Shown: positions 9,801 to 17,554 of the stretch, one piece after another
How the letters are laid out: each line of letters begins with the position of its first letter
Position numbering within the stretch: the first letter of the stretch is position 1
From: UBA11524 sp965646445
Lineage (GTDB): Bacteria > Bacillota > Clostridia > Christensenellales > Aristaeellaceae
DNA: 64,000 bases
Direction: 5' to 3'
NCBI GenBank assembly: GCA_965646445.1
Contig: CBFFZW010000009.1
Span: forward strand, 20,387-84,386
Translations under genes and position numbers: made by a program
Notes under the pieces: generated by a model
What the model was told of the DNA's origin: nothing
Database searches by the model: none
What the model saw: the letters and a program-made list of their open reading frames with translations, nothing else

Positions 9801-9953
9801 CGCCTGAAGGTTGGCTATGCCCGCGCCGGACGGCTGGTGGATGAAATGGAGCGCCGGGGCATCGTTTCCGCCAAGGACGGCGCGAAGCCCCGCATGTGCC
9901 TGATTTCCCGGGAGGAATTCGAGCAGATGAAGCAGAGCGGCGACCTCGAATAA
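6822..9953 (+). CDS. ftsK: DNA translocase FtsK/SpoIIIE
   Basis: This membrane-anchored hexameric ATPase pumps DNA through the division or sporulation septum. The 1043-residue protein starts with an FtsK 4TM region (residues ~25-200), continues with a long Pro/Gln/Glu/Arg-rich linker (~205-560), then the alpha and RecA-like motor domains with Walker A GATGSGKS near residue 710 and the DELADLMM Walker B, and ends with a winged-helix gamma domain (TSLLQRRLKVGYARAGRLVDE) that reads polar DNA sequences. The linker carries three short related motifs (PSWIFSRRKEED, KSWIFTRREED, SQIFQR). The linker is longer than in B. subtilis SpoIIIE. The start at 6822 follows AAGGAGG. Confidence 0.96.
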   Translation: MAQKSKSNKAKRAPAYSADTMALHLVVGLVLIALGVMIFLAVVVGMTGDVFSGMRQVCRGLAGSLAFLLPVIPVWGGALVLMSAYRRAPLRVFLLSAALYLLVLSAINLFATSGSPAVPLMEHFRNQSIAKGQSASGYDAFLARSYELGARSAMGGGLLGMLLAWPLWQLLGNAVLGAILCLLMAVGVVLLMVRLDMKGLLAMIQGKQSRRQARQEQEQRTLAQQELAWQQQMAQRQQYLPQGGWQEQPYQEPYPGQPAPGYYPQQQPYSGQTRPMAPAGLRRPVPVTQEDDLPPMKPLRPESTAAHKPSWIFSRRKEEDAQAEAVKPRKSWIFTRREEDVPPEQPARPSQIFQRPEQPAMSAMPQEGFPAYEQDGFVPYPYEEGPADQTPAYEQPVYQQPAYDEPMEEPRQRTARQPRVRPEQPEGMTGRQRAYASQERPQSAAWDEEPAQRRASWREESWEENAAPAPQRQRKQPSVASAPASARAARPVQEPKPSWTDDTPPWEDAPAASSAAPVKPPKLQQEPPKDAWTPELKLPPRKAEAEAQQTEMTLPPPYVYPSMNLLAAAEPASGISPEEDAMRSQRLEETLQSFKVPSKVRHVTHGPAISRFELELAAGIKVTKVTDLGKNIAMNMEVKSVRIEAPIPGKSLVGVEVPNRKVSTVTLREVLESPPMREAKSPLVVALGKDIAGTPIVCDLARMPHLLIAGATGSGKSVCINTMINSLLYRCSPREVRMILVDPKVVELQCYNGIPHLLIPVVSDPHKAAGALAWAVAEMMDRYKKFQVKGVRAIDGYNAKLEDHEEFMPRIVIIIDELADLMMTCKREVEDHICRLAQLARAAGIHLVVATQRPSVDVITGLIKANIPSRIAFKVSSFIDSRTILDRVGAEQLLGWGDMLYLPTGEFTPIRVQGCFLSDNEVNRITDFIRENCEADYDPNVLEQLEQLEQEANPPSADSADATDNLSGDSSLLAQCIEMAVNDGQVSTSLLQRRLKVGYARAGRLVDEMERRGIVSAKDGAKPRMCLISREEFEQMKQSGDLE

Positions 9954-9995
9954 CCCACTTCTGCCAACAGGCGACGGCTTTCATGGAGGCTCATG

Positions 9996-11141
9996 ATGGC
10001 GAACATCCTTGACTATCTCACCTGGCGCGGCGACCTGCCCCTGTCCGCCGTGCCCTGGACGCCGGTGGACGCCCTGCTCCTGGCCAACCTCAGCTACAAT
10101 GATCTGCCGCCCGTGGCCGCCACCGACCGGGGCGCTCTCCTGACGGACCTCGCCGCGGACATGGAGGAAGCCCCCGTTCCCGAAGGCACCTACGACGCCC
10201 AGTGGCATCAGCTGATTTTTGCCATGGCGGACACGGTGCGCTTTGGCCATCTCCGCATGCACGACTATGTAAACATGGTGGATGACGCCCGGAACATCCA
10301 GTTCTCCGCCGTCACCGCCGAGCTGCCGGACGGACAGCGGTGCGTGTGCTTCCGGGGGACGGACTCCACCCTGGTGGGCTGGCGGGAGGACTTCACCATG
10401 GCCTTTGAAAGCCCTGTTCCCGCGCAGATGGAGGCCGTGACCTACCTGGAAAGGGCCGCCATCCGGGCCCCGGGCGGGCTCTACGTCGTCGGCCACAGCA
10501 AGGGCGGCAACCTGGCGGCTTACGCGGCCGCCCACGCCTCGCCCGTCACCCAGGAGCAGCTGCTGGGCGTGTACAGCTTTGACGGCCCGGGGCTGGACGC
10601 GGACACCATGGCCAGTGAGGGCTATGCCCGCATCCGGCCCGTGCTCCACGCCGTCATCCCCCAATCCTCGGTGGTGGGCCTGCTGATTACCGACCACCCG
10701 GATTACACCGTGGTGCGCTCCGATGCCGTGGGGCTATTGCAGCACGACTCCTTCAGCTGGCAGCTCATCGGCCCGCGCTTTGATGAGCTGGGCGAGGTGG
10801 ACGCCGCCAGCCGCGTCATCGACGATACCCTCCATGCGTGGCTGAAGCAAAGCACGCCCGACCAGCGCCGAACCTTTGTGGATACCGTCTTTTCCATTCT
10901 GGAAGCCACGGGGGAGGACACCCTGCACGCCATCAGCGCCGATAAGCTCAAAAGCGCCGCCGCCATGCTTTCCGCGGCCCGCAATATTGACCCGGAAACG
11001 GGCAGAATGATTGCCAGGATGGTGGGTCAGCTGCTGACCATCGGCGCGGGCAACGCCCTGGGCGAGGTGCTGAAGCATCCGCTGAGCCTGCTCAGGGACG
11101 CGCTCCATCCCGACGATCCCCATACCACACAGGAGGAATGA
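9996..11141 (+). CDS. DUF2974 (Mbeg1-like) alpha/beta hydrolase
   Basis: The N-terminus (MANILDYLTWRGDLPLS, then PWTPVDALLLANLSYNDL) is typical of the DUF2974 lipase-like family of Firmicutes. A lipase elbow GHSKGG near residues 166-171 supplies a probable nucleophilic Ser, and CVCFRGTDSTLVGWREDF is the family's Arg-Gly-Thr-Asp strand that precedes it. The substrate is unknown; lipid esters are a guess from the fold. The protein has no signal peptide. Of two ATGs (9993 and 9996), 9996 has the better spacing to GGAGG. The next gene starts four bases after this stop, so the two are probably co-translated. Confidence 0.85.
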   Translation: MANILDYLTWRGDLPLSAVPWTPVDALLLANLSYNDLPPVAATDRGALLTDLAADMEEAPVPEGTYDAQWHQLIFAMADTVRFGHLRMHDYVNMVDDARNIQFSAVTAELPDGQRCVCFRGTDSTLVGWREDFTMAFESPVPAQMEAVTYLERAAIRAPGGLYVVGHSKGGNLAAYAAAHASPVTQEQLLGVYSFDGPGLDADTMASEGYARIRPVLHAVIPQSSVVGLLITDHPDYTVVRSDAVGLLQHDSFSWQLIGPRFDELGEVDAASRVIDDTLHAWLKQSTPDQRRTFVDTVFSILEATGEDTLHAISADKLKSAAAMLSAARNIDPETGRMIARMVGQLLTIGAGNALGEVLKHPLSLLRDALHPDDPHTTQEE

Positions 11142-11144
11142 ACC

Positions 11145-11696
11145 ATGGAGGAAGCTCTTCGTCAAGACATCAGGGAAGCCCTGCACCAGGCGGTGGACGC
11201 CCTGGCGGAGGCCGGACAGATCCAGCCCGGCGGGCTGATCGTCCTGGGCTGCTCCACCAGCGAGGTGGCCGGCGCGCGCATCGGCAAGGGCAGCGTGCCC
11301 GAATTGGGCGAGGTCATCGCCCGGGCCATGCTGGACGCCTGCCGAAGCCGCGGCCTGGACGCGGCCTTCCAGTGCTGCGAGCACCTCAACCGCGCCATCG
11401 TCCTGGAACAGCGGGTGCTGACGGCGCAGCGGCTGACCCAGGTGCGGGCCATTCCCCAGCCCAAGGCGGGCGGCAGCGTCCCCGCGGCGGCCTGGAAGCT
11501 GCTCCGCCAGCCTGCCCTGGCCATGAACGTCCAGGCTGACGCCGCCATCGACATTGGCGATACGTTGGTGGGCATGCACATCCGCCCCGTGGCGGTGCCC
11601 CTGCGCATTGACCGCCAGCGCGTGGGCCACGCTAACCTGGTCATGGCGTACAGCCGCCTGCCCTACATCGGCGGCAGCCGCGCGGTGTATGAATAA
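11145..11696 (+). CDS. YwlG-like protein (UPF0340, DUF436)
   Basis: A 183-residue protein that matches the UPF0340/YwlG family in length and pattern: GGLIVLGCSTSEVAG near residues 28-42, CEHLNRA near 84, and a C-terminal MHIRPVAVPLR...GYHAN-like segment ending LPYIGGSRAVYE. The family has no assigned biochemical role; conserved Cys and His residues suggest a metal or thiol function. It overlaps no gene but starts four bases after the DUF2974 gene and has its own AGGAGG. It converges on mrp; hairpins near 11740-11773 and 11882-11909 separate them. Confidence 0.85.
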   Translation: MEEALRQDIREALHQAVDALAEAGQIQPGGLIVLGCSTSEVAGARIGKGSVPELGEVIARAMLDACRSRGLDAAFQCCEHLNRAIVLEQRVLTAQRLTQVRAIPQPKAGGSVPAAAWKLLRQPALAMNVQADAAIDIGDTLVGMHIRPVAVPLRIDRQRVGHANLVMAYSRLPYIGGSRAVYE

Positions 11697-11737
11697 CGCG
11701 CCGCTTTCGGGCGGAACAAGGTTTTACCCCAAACGAA

Positions 11738-11773
11738 AAGGCTCTGCTTTCCTTCATGAGAAAGCAGAGCCTT
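11738..11773. terminator. Bidirectional hairpin between ywlG-like gene and mrp
   Basis: AAGGCTCTGCTTTC and its exact complement flank an 8-base loop. The minus-strand side is followed by TTTTCG. It probably ends transcription from one or both converging genes. Confidence 0.6.
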
Positions 11774-11778
11774 CGATC

Positions 11779-11916
11779 GCTGACAAAGCCCCTGGAGGTG
11801 TCGGAGGGTCCGAAGACCCTCTGACTTTCAATCGAAAACCAGCGAGCCCCATCGGGGGGCTAAACGGGGCGAAGCCCCCTCAAAAAAGTGGTGATAGCCA
11901 CTTTTTTGACACCCTG
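11779..11916 (-). repeat. Dispersed hairpin-module repeat, copy A (type I)
   Basis: Modules in plus-strand order: a GAGGGTC-CGAA-GACCCTC stem, AATCGAAAACCAGCGAGCC, an AGCCCC/GGGGCT stem, TAAACGGGGCGAAGCCCC, then an AAAAAAGTGG/CCACTTTTTT hairpin ending in GACACCCTG. The last hairpin lies 10 bases from the mrp stop, so it is the mrp terminator and the rest is a 3' extension. The copy lacks the GATTCC and GTGAGTGAGTG modules seen in copies B and D. Confidence 0.8.
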
Positions 11917-11919
11917 CTC

Positions 11920-12759
11920 TTATTCCACCACCCGCACGGGGCATTTCTCCACCGCGTCTGCGGCGGCGTCCATCCAGTCCTCATTGAAGAGCTCGATGGT
12001 GCCGGTGTCGCTCATATGGCTGATATGAGGATCAATGGGCAGCTGGGCCAGCAGCGGGATGCCGTGGCTTTCAGCCGCTTCCCGGGTCTTGCCCTCCCCG
12101 AAGGGGTAAAGCCGCTTGCCGCAGCCGGGGCAGTTCATGTAGGCCATGTTCTCCACCATGCCCAGCACCGGAATATCCATCATTTTCGCCATGTTGACGG
12201 CCTTTTCCACGATCATGCCCACCAGCTCCTGGGGGGAGGCCACGATGATGATGCCGCTCACCGGCAGGGACTGGAACACCGTCAGGGGCACATCGCCCGT
12301 TCCGGGAGGCATATCGACGTACATATAGTCCACATCGCCCCAGAGCACGTCCGTCCAGAACTGCTTCACCGTCCCGGCGATCAGGCTGCCGCGCCAGATG
12401 ACCGGGTCGGTATCGTTTTCCAGGAGCAGGTTGATGCTCATCAGGCGGATGCCCGTCCTGGTATCCACCGGCAGGATGCCCTCGTCGCAGCCCATGGCCT
12501 TGTCCTTGACGCCGAACATCCGGGGGATGGAGGGCCCCGTAACGTCCGCGTCCATGATGGCGGTGGAAGCGCCCCGGCGGCGGGTCAGCGTCGCCAGCAG
12601 GCTGGTGACCAGGCTTTTGCCCACGCCGCCCTTGCCGCTGACCACGCCGATGACCTTCTTCACCTGGCTGGCGGCGTTCTGCGGGGCCTGGAGGCTTTCG
12701 GGTTTACGGGAAGCGCAGTCGCTCTGGCAGGTGGAGCAATCGTGCGTACATTCAGACAT
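11920..12759 (-). CDS. mrp: Mrp/NBP35 family Fe-S carrier P-loop ATPase
   Basis: Mrp proteins bind Fe-S clusters and hand them to target enzymes in the cytoplasm. The 279-residue protein has a deviant Walker A motif GKGGVGKS near residues 42-49, the usual DADVTGPSIPRMFG segment, DMPPGTGD, and a C-terminal NCPGCGKR motif (the CxxC that bridges a cluster at the dimer interface). The N-terminus is also Cys-rich (CTHDCSTCQSDC), as in NBP35-type members. The true start is 12759, after a GAGGTG site; the longer frame upstream has no family match. The 280 bases up to 13039 hold the divergent lipoprotein promoter and no gene. Confidence 0.94.
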   Translation of the reverse strand: MSECTHDCSTCQSDCASRKPESLQAPQNAASQVKKVIGVVSGKGGVGKSLVTSLLATLTRRRGASTAIMDADVTGPSIPRMFGVKDKAMGCDEGILPVDTRTGIRLMSINLLLENDTDPVIWRGSLIAGTVKQFWTDVLWGDVDYMYVDMPPGTGDVPLTVFQSLPVSGIIIVASPQELVGMIVEKAVNMAKMMDIPVLGMVENMAYMNCPGCGKRLYPFGEGKTREAAESHGIPLLAQLPIDPHISHMSDTGTIELFNEDWMDAAADAVEKCPVRVVE

Positions 12760-12944
12760 GGATGATTCACCTCGGCTTCTGTCCGCCATCAGGCGAACGA
12801 TTCGGTTGTACCATTCGCCCTCAGGCGGCATTTTTCCTGCCGGCCCAATGGGAAGAATATGCCATGCTCTTTCGTTACATGATTGCAAGCGGAAAAACTT
12901 CCGGCCATTCGTCATCCATTGTCAGCGAAGTATAAATTTAGCGC

Positions 12945-12973
12945 TTGCCACAACGCCCGGAAGCATGTACAAT
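12945..12973 (+). promoter_or_regulatory. Sigma-A promoter of the peptidoglycan-binding lipoprotein
   Basis: TTGCCA, 17 bases, TACAAT, with ATG just before the -10 (extended -10 type). It lies about 65 bases before the gene start. Confidence 0.75.
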
Positions 12974-13038
12974 AGGTATACGGACACAAGCGTGGCGCCG
13001 TCCGTTTTTTCCCAAAGGGAAGGAAGGTTGAATCAACG

Positions 13039-14925
13039 ATGAAGCAACGCAGAACCGTCAAGTGGCTTACGCTAGCCGGTGTGATCGCGCTGGGTCTCAC
13101 CCTTTCCGGCTGCTATATCCCGCCCGACGAATTATCCGACAATACCCAGGGCCTGACGGTGGGCAACAACAACCTGCCCTTCAACACCGTCGCGCCCGTG
13201 AATCCCGCCACAGACACGCCGGCGCCCTCCAATACGCCGGACCCCTTCGCCTCCGCGCAGCCCACCACTGACTGGAACAGCTGGAACAACACCAACCAGC
13301 CCGGCGTCAGTGCGACGGGCGCCATTGGCCTGCCGGGGACTGCGACCAATCAGCCCGGCTCTACCATCGCTGTGGTGACTCAGCAGCCCACCGCGACGCC
13401 CAAGCCCAACACGGCTACACCCAAGCCGCAGAGCCTGAAAAACGGCATGTTCGGCAGCGCTGAGGTCAAGCAGATGCAGCAGCGTCTGAAGGAGCTGGGC
13501 TACCTGTCCGGCTCGGCGGACGGCGATTTTGGCGACGCCACGGAGGCCGCTGTCAGGGCCTTCCAGCAGCAGAACGGCCTGACGGTGGACGGTAAGGCCG
13601 GCGCCAACACCCTCAACAAGCTGTACAGCAACAATGCTGTTTCCAAGCCCAAGGATTCCGCCACCAACAAGCCCACCTCCCGGCCGACCAACACGGGTAA
13701 GCCCACCAGCACGCCCAAGACTGATGTGTATCTGGAATCCGGCAGCAGCGGCAAGAACGTCCGCTCCCTGCAAAACCGTCTGATTGAGCTGGGCTGGATG
13801 GCCGGTTCGGCGGACGGCGAATACGAGGGCGCTACCCAGTACGCCGTGAAGGCTTATCAAAATGCCGCCGGACTGTGGGCGGATGGTATCGCCGGCCCCG
13901 GCACCCTGGAATCCATCTATTCCAGTCGGGCCAAAACAGCCTCCTCTCCCTCGTCCTCCATCGGGGACAGCCTGCGCGAGGGCGCCAAGGGCGGCGCGGT
14001 CAAGGCGCTGCAAAAGAGGCTGAAGAGCCTGGGCTATCTGGACGGCTCGGCAGACGGCTCCTTCGGCGCGGCCACCAAGACCGCGGTGATCGCCTTCCAG
14101 CAGCAGAACGGCCTCAACGCGGACGGCGTGGCCGGCACATCCACCCTGAACCGTATTTATTCCGACGCCGCCAAGAGCGGCTCCTCCGCCGGTGACGCCG
14201 CCGGCAGCGGCACGGTGTCCTCCACCGGCTATGTCACCCTGCGGGAGGGTGATAAGAGCGAGGCCGTGAAGAAGCTTCAGCGGGCGCTGAAGGACAAGGG
14301 CTACTATTCCGGCTCCGTGGACGGCTCCTATGGGTCGGGCACGATGCAGGCTGTCCTGGCCTTCCAGCGGCAGAACAATCTGCGGGAGGACGGCGTGGCC
14401 GGGCCCGCCACCCAGCGCTCCCTTTACGGCAGCGGCAGCGGCAAGGTCGACTATGCCACCCTGCGCCCCGGCGACGAGGGCACCGCCGTAACAAACCTGC
14501 AATACACCCTTTACGAATTAGGCTATTACGACGGCAAGGTGGACGGCATTTACGGCGCCACCACCTCCGACGCGGTTCGGGCCTTCCAGAGCCGCAACAA
14601 GCTGGAGCCGGTGGACGGCATCGCAGGTAACAAGACCCTGCAGAAGCTCTATTCCTCCTCCGCCATCCCCGCTACCGCTGCGAGCACCGATTATGAAACC
14701 CTGGAAAAAGGCGACAAGGGCAATGAGGTGGTGGAGCTGCAGGACGTCCTCCAGCAGCTGGGGTATCTGACCCGCGATCAGGTCACGGGCGTCTACGACA
14801 CCAACACGGTGGAAGCCGTCAAGCTGTTCCAGCAATACAACGGCCTCAACGTGGATGGCAAGGCCGGCTCCGCGACCCAGACCAAGCTGTTCTCCGACAA
14901 TGTAGCGGCCAACCCCAACCGATAA
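13039..14925 (+). CDS. Lipoprotein with six peptidoglycan-binding (PGB_1) repeats
   Basis: The N-terminus is a lipoprotein signal peptide with lipobox LSGC, Cys at residue 25. A Thr/Pro/Asn-rich spacer (~30-135) leads to six tandem PG_binding_1 modules at roughly 135-200, 230-297, 312-378, 395-462, 474-540 and 552-622. Each has the pattern (V/A)xxLQxxLxxLGY, DGxxG, T..AV.AFQ..N.L..DG.AG..T. No catalytic domain such as an amidase is attached, so it probably cross-links membrane and wall or decorates peptidoglycan. Six copies without an enzyme is unusual; similar modules normally target a hydrolase. AAGGAAGG precedes the start. A strong terminator follows. Confidence 0.9.
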   Translation: MKQRRTVKWLTLAGVIALGLTLSGCYIPPDELSDNTQGLTVGNNNLPFNTVAPVNPATDTPAPSNTPDPFASAQPTTDWNSWNNTNQPGVSATGAIGLPGTATNQPGSTIAVVTQQPTATPKPNTATPKPQSLKNGMFGSAEVKQMQQRLKELGYLSGSADGDFGDATEAAVRAFQQQNGLTVDGKAGANTLNKLYSNNAVSKPKDSATNKPTSRPTNTGKPTSTPKTDVYLESGSSGKNVRSLQNRLIELGWMAGSADGEYEGATQYAVKAYQNAAGLWADGIAGPGTLESIYSSRAKTASSPSSSIGDSLREGAKGGAVKALQKRLKSLGYLDGSADGSFGAATKTAVIAFQQQNGLNADGVAGTSTLNRIYSDAAKSGSSAGDAAGSGTVSSTGYVTLREGDKSEAVKKLQRALKDKGYYSGSVDGSYGSGTMQAVLAFQRQNNLREDGVAGPATQRSLYGSGSGKVDYATLRPGDEGTAVTNLQYTLYELGYYDGKVDGIYGATTSDAVRAFQSRNKLEPVDGIAGNKTLQKLYSSSAIPATAASTDYETLEKGDKGNEVVELQDVLQQLGYLTRDQVTGVYDTNTVEAVKLFQQYNGLNVDGKAGSATQTKLFSDNVAANPNR

Positions 14926-14938
14926 GCATCGAACGAAG

Positions 14939-14977
14939 ACCGCGCTTCCTTTTCAGGTTTCAGGAGGCGCGGTTTTT
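14939..14977 (+). terminator. Terminator after the PGB lipoprotein
   Basis: ACCGCGCTTCC pairs with GGAGGCGCGGT (one G-T pair) and is followed by TTTTT. Confidence 0.85.
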
Positions 14978-15060
14978 ATGTGGCTTGAATTTACAATGGA
15001 AGTGCAGCAAAAAAGAAGAATTGACACGGAGAAACAGCCTGTCATGGAATGCGCTGCCCC

Positions 15061-15089
15061 TTGCCGATGCCGCGCGGCTGTGCTATCAT
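15061..15089 (+). promoter_or_regulatory. Sigma-A promoter of the PfkB kinase gene
   Basis: TTGCCG, 17 bases, TATCAT, about 50 bases before the ATG at 15143. Confidence 0.7.
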
Positions 15090-15142
15090 GGTATCATGGA
15101 AACAGACAGGCCGCTGTGAGTCAGCGGCAGGAGGAGCGAGCT

Positions 15143-16078
15143 ATGGACATCACCGCCATTGGCGAGGTACTTATTGACCTGACACAGCGGGGACTGGACG
15201 AGGCGGGTATTCCGCGCTTTTCGGCCAATCCCGGGGGCGCGCCGGCCAATCTGGCTGTGGCGGCCGCGCGGCTGGGGGCGTCCACGGCGTTCATCGGCCG
15301 GGTGGGACAGGACGCCTTCGGCGCTTATCTGCGGCGGGTGCTGACGGAGCAGCGGGTGGATGTCCGGGGGCTGTCGGAGGATTCGCGGGAGCGCACCGCC
15401 CTGGCGGTGGTGACGGTGGATGAGGCCGGGGAGCGCAGTTTCGCCTTCTACCGCGATCCTGGGGCGGATACGCGCCTGAGCAGGGAGCATCTGCCGACGG
15501 CTCTGCTCACGTCCACCTGCTGCCTGCACTTCGGCAGCGTCAGCCTGACGGCGGAACCCGCCCGGGATGCCACGCTCTGGGCCGTCCGCACGGCCCGGGA
15601 GCATGGCGCGATCATCAGCTATGATCCCAGCTACCGCGCCGTGCTCTGGCCCGATGAAGCCACCGCCGTCCGCCAGATGAAGGAGCCGCTGCCCCTGGTG
15701 GATGTGCTGAAGGTTTCCGAGGAGGAGCTGCCCCTGCTCACCGGGACAGCCGACCTGGACGAGGGCGCGGCTCTGCTGATGGCCCAGGGCATCCGCGTGG
15801 TGTTCATCACCCTGGGGGCGCGGGGAGCTTACTATGCTCTGCGCGACGGGCACGGCCTGGAACCGGGCGTCCCCTGTGCCGTGGCGGATACCAACGGCGC
15901 GGGCGATACCTTCTTCGGCGCAGCGCTGTCCCGCTTGATGCTTTTGCCCAGCCTGGATGCCCTGACGCTGCCGCGTCTGCGGGAGATCGCCGCCTTCAGC
16001 AACCGCGCGGCGAGCATCACCGCCAGCCGCCCCGGCGCCATTCCGGCCATGCCGTCGCTGGCGGAAGTCGAAGGATGA
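15143..16078 (+). CDS. PfkB family sugar kinase, probable fructokinase
   Basis: A 311-residue ribokinase-family kinase that phosphorylates a sugar with ATP. It has the N-terminal GEVLIDL and the first signature GGAPANLAVAAARLG with IGRVGQDAFG, and the second signature DTNGAGDTFFGAAL near residue 252, where the Asp of GAGD is the catalytic base. The sequence around GGAPANLA and FAFYRDPGADTRL is typical of fructokinases, but substrate cannot be proved. It starts at 15143 after AGGAGGAG; the upstream open frame lacks family similarity. It is monocistronic between a promoter and a terminator. It could compensate for the broken ROK fructokinase at 42.6 kb. Confidence 0.88.
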   Translation: MDITAIGEVLIDLTQRGLDEAGIPRFSANPGGAPANLAVAAARLGASTAFIGRVGQDAFGAYLRRVLTEQRVDVRGLSEDSRERTALAVVTVDEAGERSFAFYRDPGADTRLSREHLPTALLTSTCCLHFGSVSLTAEPARDATLWAVRTAREHGAIISYDPSYRAVLWPDEATAVRQMKEPLPLVDVLKVSEEELPLLTGTADLDEGAALLMAQGIRVVFITLGARGAYYALRDGHGLEPGVPCAVADTNGAGDTFFGAALSRLMLLPSLDALTLPRLREIAAFSNRAASITASRPGAIPAMPSLAEVEG

Positions 16079-16085
16079 CGCGGAT

Positions 16086-16120
16086 CGGGAAAGGCATTGT
16101 ACCTTTCCCGTTTTCCTTTT
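16086..16120 (+). terminator. Terminator after the PfkB kinase
   Basis: CGGGAAAGG pairs with CCTTTCCCG across a 7-base loop; TTTTCCTTTT follows. Confidence 0.88.
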
Positions 16121-16129
16121 GCGTCCGCG

Positions 16130-16158
16130 TTGACGGGAGGAAGCCGGCGCGGTATAAT
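16130..16158 (+). promoter_or_regulatory. Sigma-A promoter of azlCD
   Basis: TTGACG, 17 bases, TATAAT, a near-consensus promoter about 55 bases before the azlC start. Confidence 0.87.
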
Positions 16159-16213
16159 GAAGACCGCTTTTGTATACAGAAGCCACAGAGAAACAAGCGA
16201 GGCGGAATCCTGA

Positions 16214-16915
16214 TTGAACAAGCGCTTTGTCCAGGGGCTGCGGCACGGCCTGCCCATCGGGCTGGGGTACCTGTCGGTGGCCTTCACCTTCGGCATGAAG
16301 GCCGTGGGCGACGGCCTGACGCCCCTCCAGGCCCTATTGATTTCCATGACCAACGTGACCAGCGCCGGACAGTTTGCCGGTCTGCCGCTGATGGCGGCCC
16401 AGGCCTCCCTGGTGGAGGCGGCGCTGACGCAGCTGGTCATCAACCTGCGTTACGCGCTGATGAGCCTGTCCATCGGCCAGAAGCTGGACAAGGACATGAC
16501 CACGCCGCGCCGCATGTTCTTCTCCTTCATGAACACGGATGAGATTTTTGCCGTGGCCTCGGCTCAGCCGGGGAGGGTGAACCATGTCTATCTGTACGGG
16601 CTGATGCTTGCGCCCTATATCGGGTGGGCATTGGGGACGCTGCTGGGCGCCGTGGCGGGGCAGCTGCTCCCGGCCTTCGTGCGGGGAGCGCTGGGCATCG
16701 CCATCTATGGCATGTTCCTGGCCATCATCCTGCCCCCGGCCCGCCGGGAAAAGCCGGTTCGGGTGGTGGTGCTCATCGCCGTGGCGCTGAGCCTGTGCTT
16801 CCGCTATCTCCCCGTGCTGAACCGGGTGTCCAGCGGGTTTGTCATCATCATCTGCGCGGTGACGGCCTCGGCCCTGGGTGCAGCGCTGTTCCCGGTGAAG
16901 GAGGGCGAGGCATGA
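16214..16915 (+). CDS. azlC: Branched-chain amino acid exporter large subunit AzlC
   Basis: AzlC with AzlD forms an exporter for branched-chain amino acids and their analogues. The 233-residue protein opens with GLRHGLPIGLGYLSVAFTFG, the family's N-terminal pattern, followed by TNVTSAGQFAG and NLRYALMS, and has about six membrane segments. The start is a TTG at 16214; no ATG in frame sits near, and the LNKRF reading fits family N-termini. The ribosome site GAGGCGG is modest. The stop overlaps the azlD start (ATGA), so the pair is translationally coupled. A specific substrate is not shown by the sequence. Confidence 0.92.
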   Translation: MNKRFVQGLRHGLPIGLGYLSVAFTFGMKAVGDGLTPLQALLISMTNVTSAGQFAGLPLMAAQASLVEAALTQLVINLRYALMSLSIGQKLDKDMTTPRRMFFSFMNTDEIFAVASAQPGRVNHVYLYGLMLAPYIGWALGTLLGAVAGQLLPAFVRGALGIAIYGMFLAIILPPARREKPVRVVVLIAVALSLCFRYLPVLNRVSSGFVIIICAVTASALGAALFPVKEGEA

Positions 16916-17229
16916 GCTGGTCGGCATACTTTCCCTATCTGCTGGTGATGGCGGGCGTCACCTACCTGATCCGAATGCTTCCGATGACGGTGTGCCGCCG
17001 GGAAATACGCAGCGTCTTCATCCGATCCTTCCTGCATTATGTGCCCTACGCGGTGCTGGGCGCCATGACCTTCCCGGATGTGCTGTACGCCACGGGAAGC
17101 CTGTGGACGGCGCTGGCGGGCCTAGTGGTGGCGGTTGTGATGGCTTGGCGGGGCCGGAGCCTGCTGACGGTGGCCATCGGCGCGTGCCTGGCCGTGGCGG
17201 CGGCCCAGGGCGTCATACTGCTGCTGTGA
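16912..17229 (+). CDS. azlD: Branched-chain amino acid exporter small subunit AzlD
   Basis: A 105-residue integral membrane protein with three to four segments, matching AzlD: YLIRMLPM near residue 20, FLHYVPYAVLGAMTFPDVLY in the middle and a final LTVAIGACLAVAAA helix. It begins within the azlC stop codon (ATGA overlap at 16912-16915) after GGAGGGCGAGG. It is the partner of azlC and is followed at once by a strong terminator. Confidence 0.92.
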   Translation: MSWSAYFPYLLVMAGVTYLIRMLPMTVCRREIRSVFIRSFLHYVPYAVLGAMTFPDVLYATGSLWTALAGLVVAVVMAWRGRSLLTVAIGACLAVAAAQGVILLL

Positions 17230-17253
17230 CTCCCCGGACAAACAAACGCATAC

Positions 17254-17305
17254 AAAAAGCCCCCGGCCGTCCGGCGAAAACGCTGAGGATGACCGGGGGC
17301 TTTTC
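17254..17305 (+). terminator. Terminator after azlD
   Basis: AAAAGCCCCCGG pairs with CCGGGGGCTTTT across a 28-base loop that holds a small hairpin of its own. Confidence 0.85.
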
Positions 17306-17345
17306 TTGCAATTTCCAGCGCTAACAAGGTTCACGCAAAAGGAAC

Positions 17346-17550
17346 ACTAACTCGCCGTCGGCAGACTGTAAATCGAAAACCAGCGAGCCCCTTCGGGGCG
17401 ACTAAACGGGGCGAAGCCCCTGCGCGGTGGTTTTCGTGCGATTCCGTAAGGAATCGCCTCCTTTCACGAACAAACGGCCGGGAGCTTGCTTTGCAAGCGA
17501 CCAGTGAGTGAGTGCAAAACTCGGCAAAATGGCTTTGCCATTTTGCCGAC
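17346..17550 (-). repeat. Dispersed hairpin-module repeat, copy B (type II)
   Basis: The 325 bases between azlD and the next gene are filled by the azlD terminator and this repeat. Modules in plus order: CTAACTCGCCGTCGGCAG, AATCGAAAACCAGCGAGCC, the CCCC-TTC-GGGG stem, TAAACGGGGCGAAGCCCC, a GCGATTCC-GTAA-GGAATCGC stem, TTCACGAACAAACGGCCGGGAG, GCTTGC-TTT-GCAAGC, CCAGTGAGTGAGTGC, and the terminal hairpin GGCAAAATGG/CCATTTTGCC 5 bases from the next minus-strand stop. It contains a 73-codon open frame on the minus strand that I do not regard as a proven gene. Confidence 0.85.
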
Positions 17551-17554
17551 ATCG

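Noticed and set aside
17331..17552. 73-codon minus-strand frame as a real gene
   Set aside because: It lies entirely inside repeat copy B, has no ribosome site, and similar frames recur only where the repeat recurs. Kept as a finding, not as a CDS.
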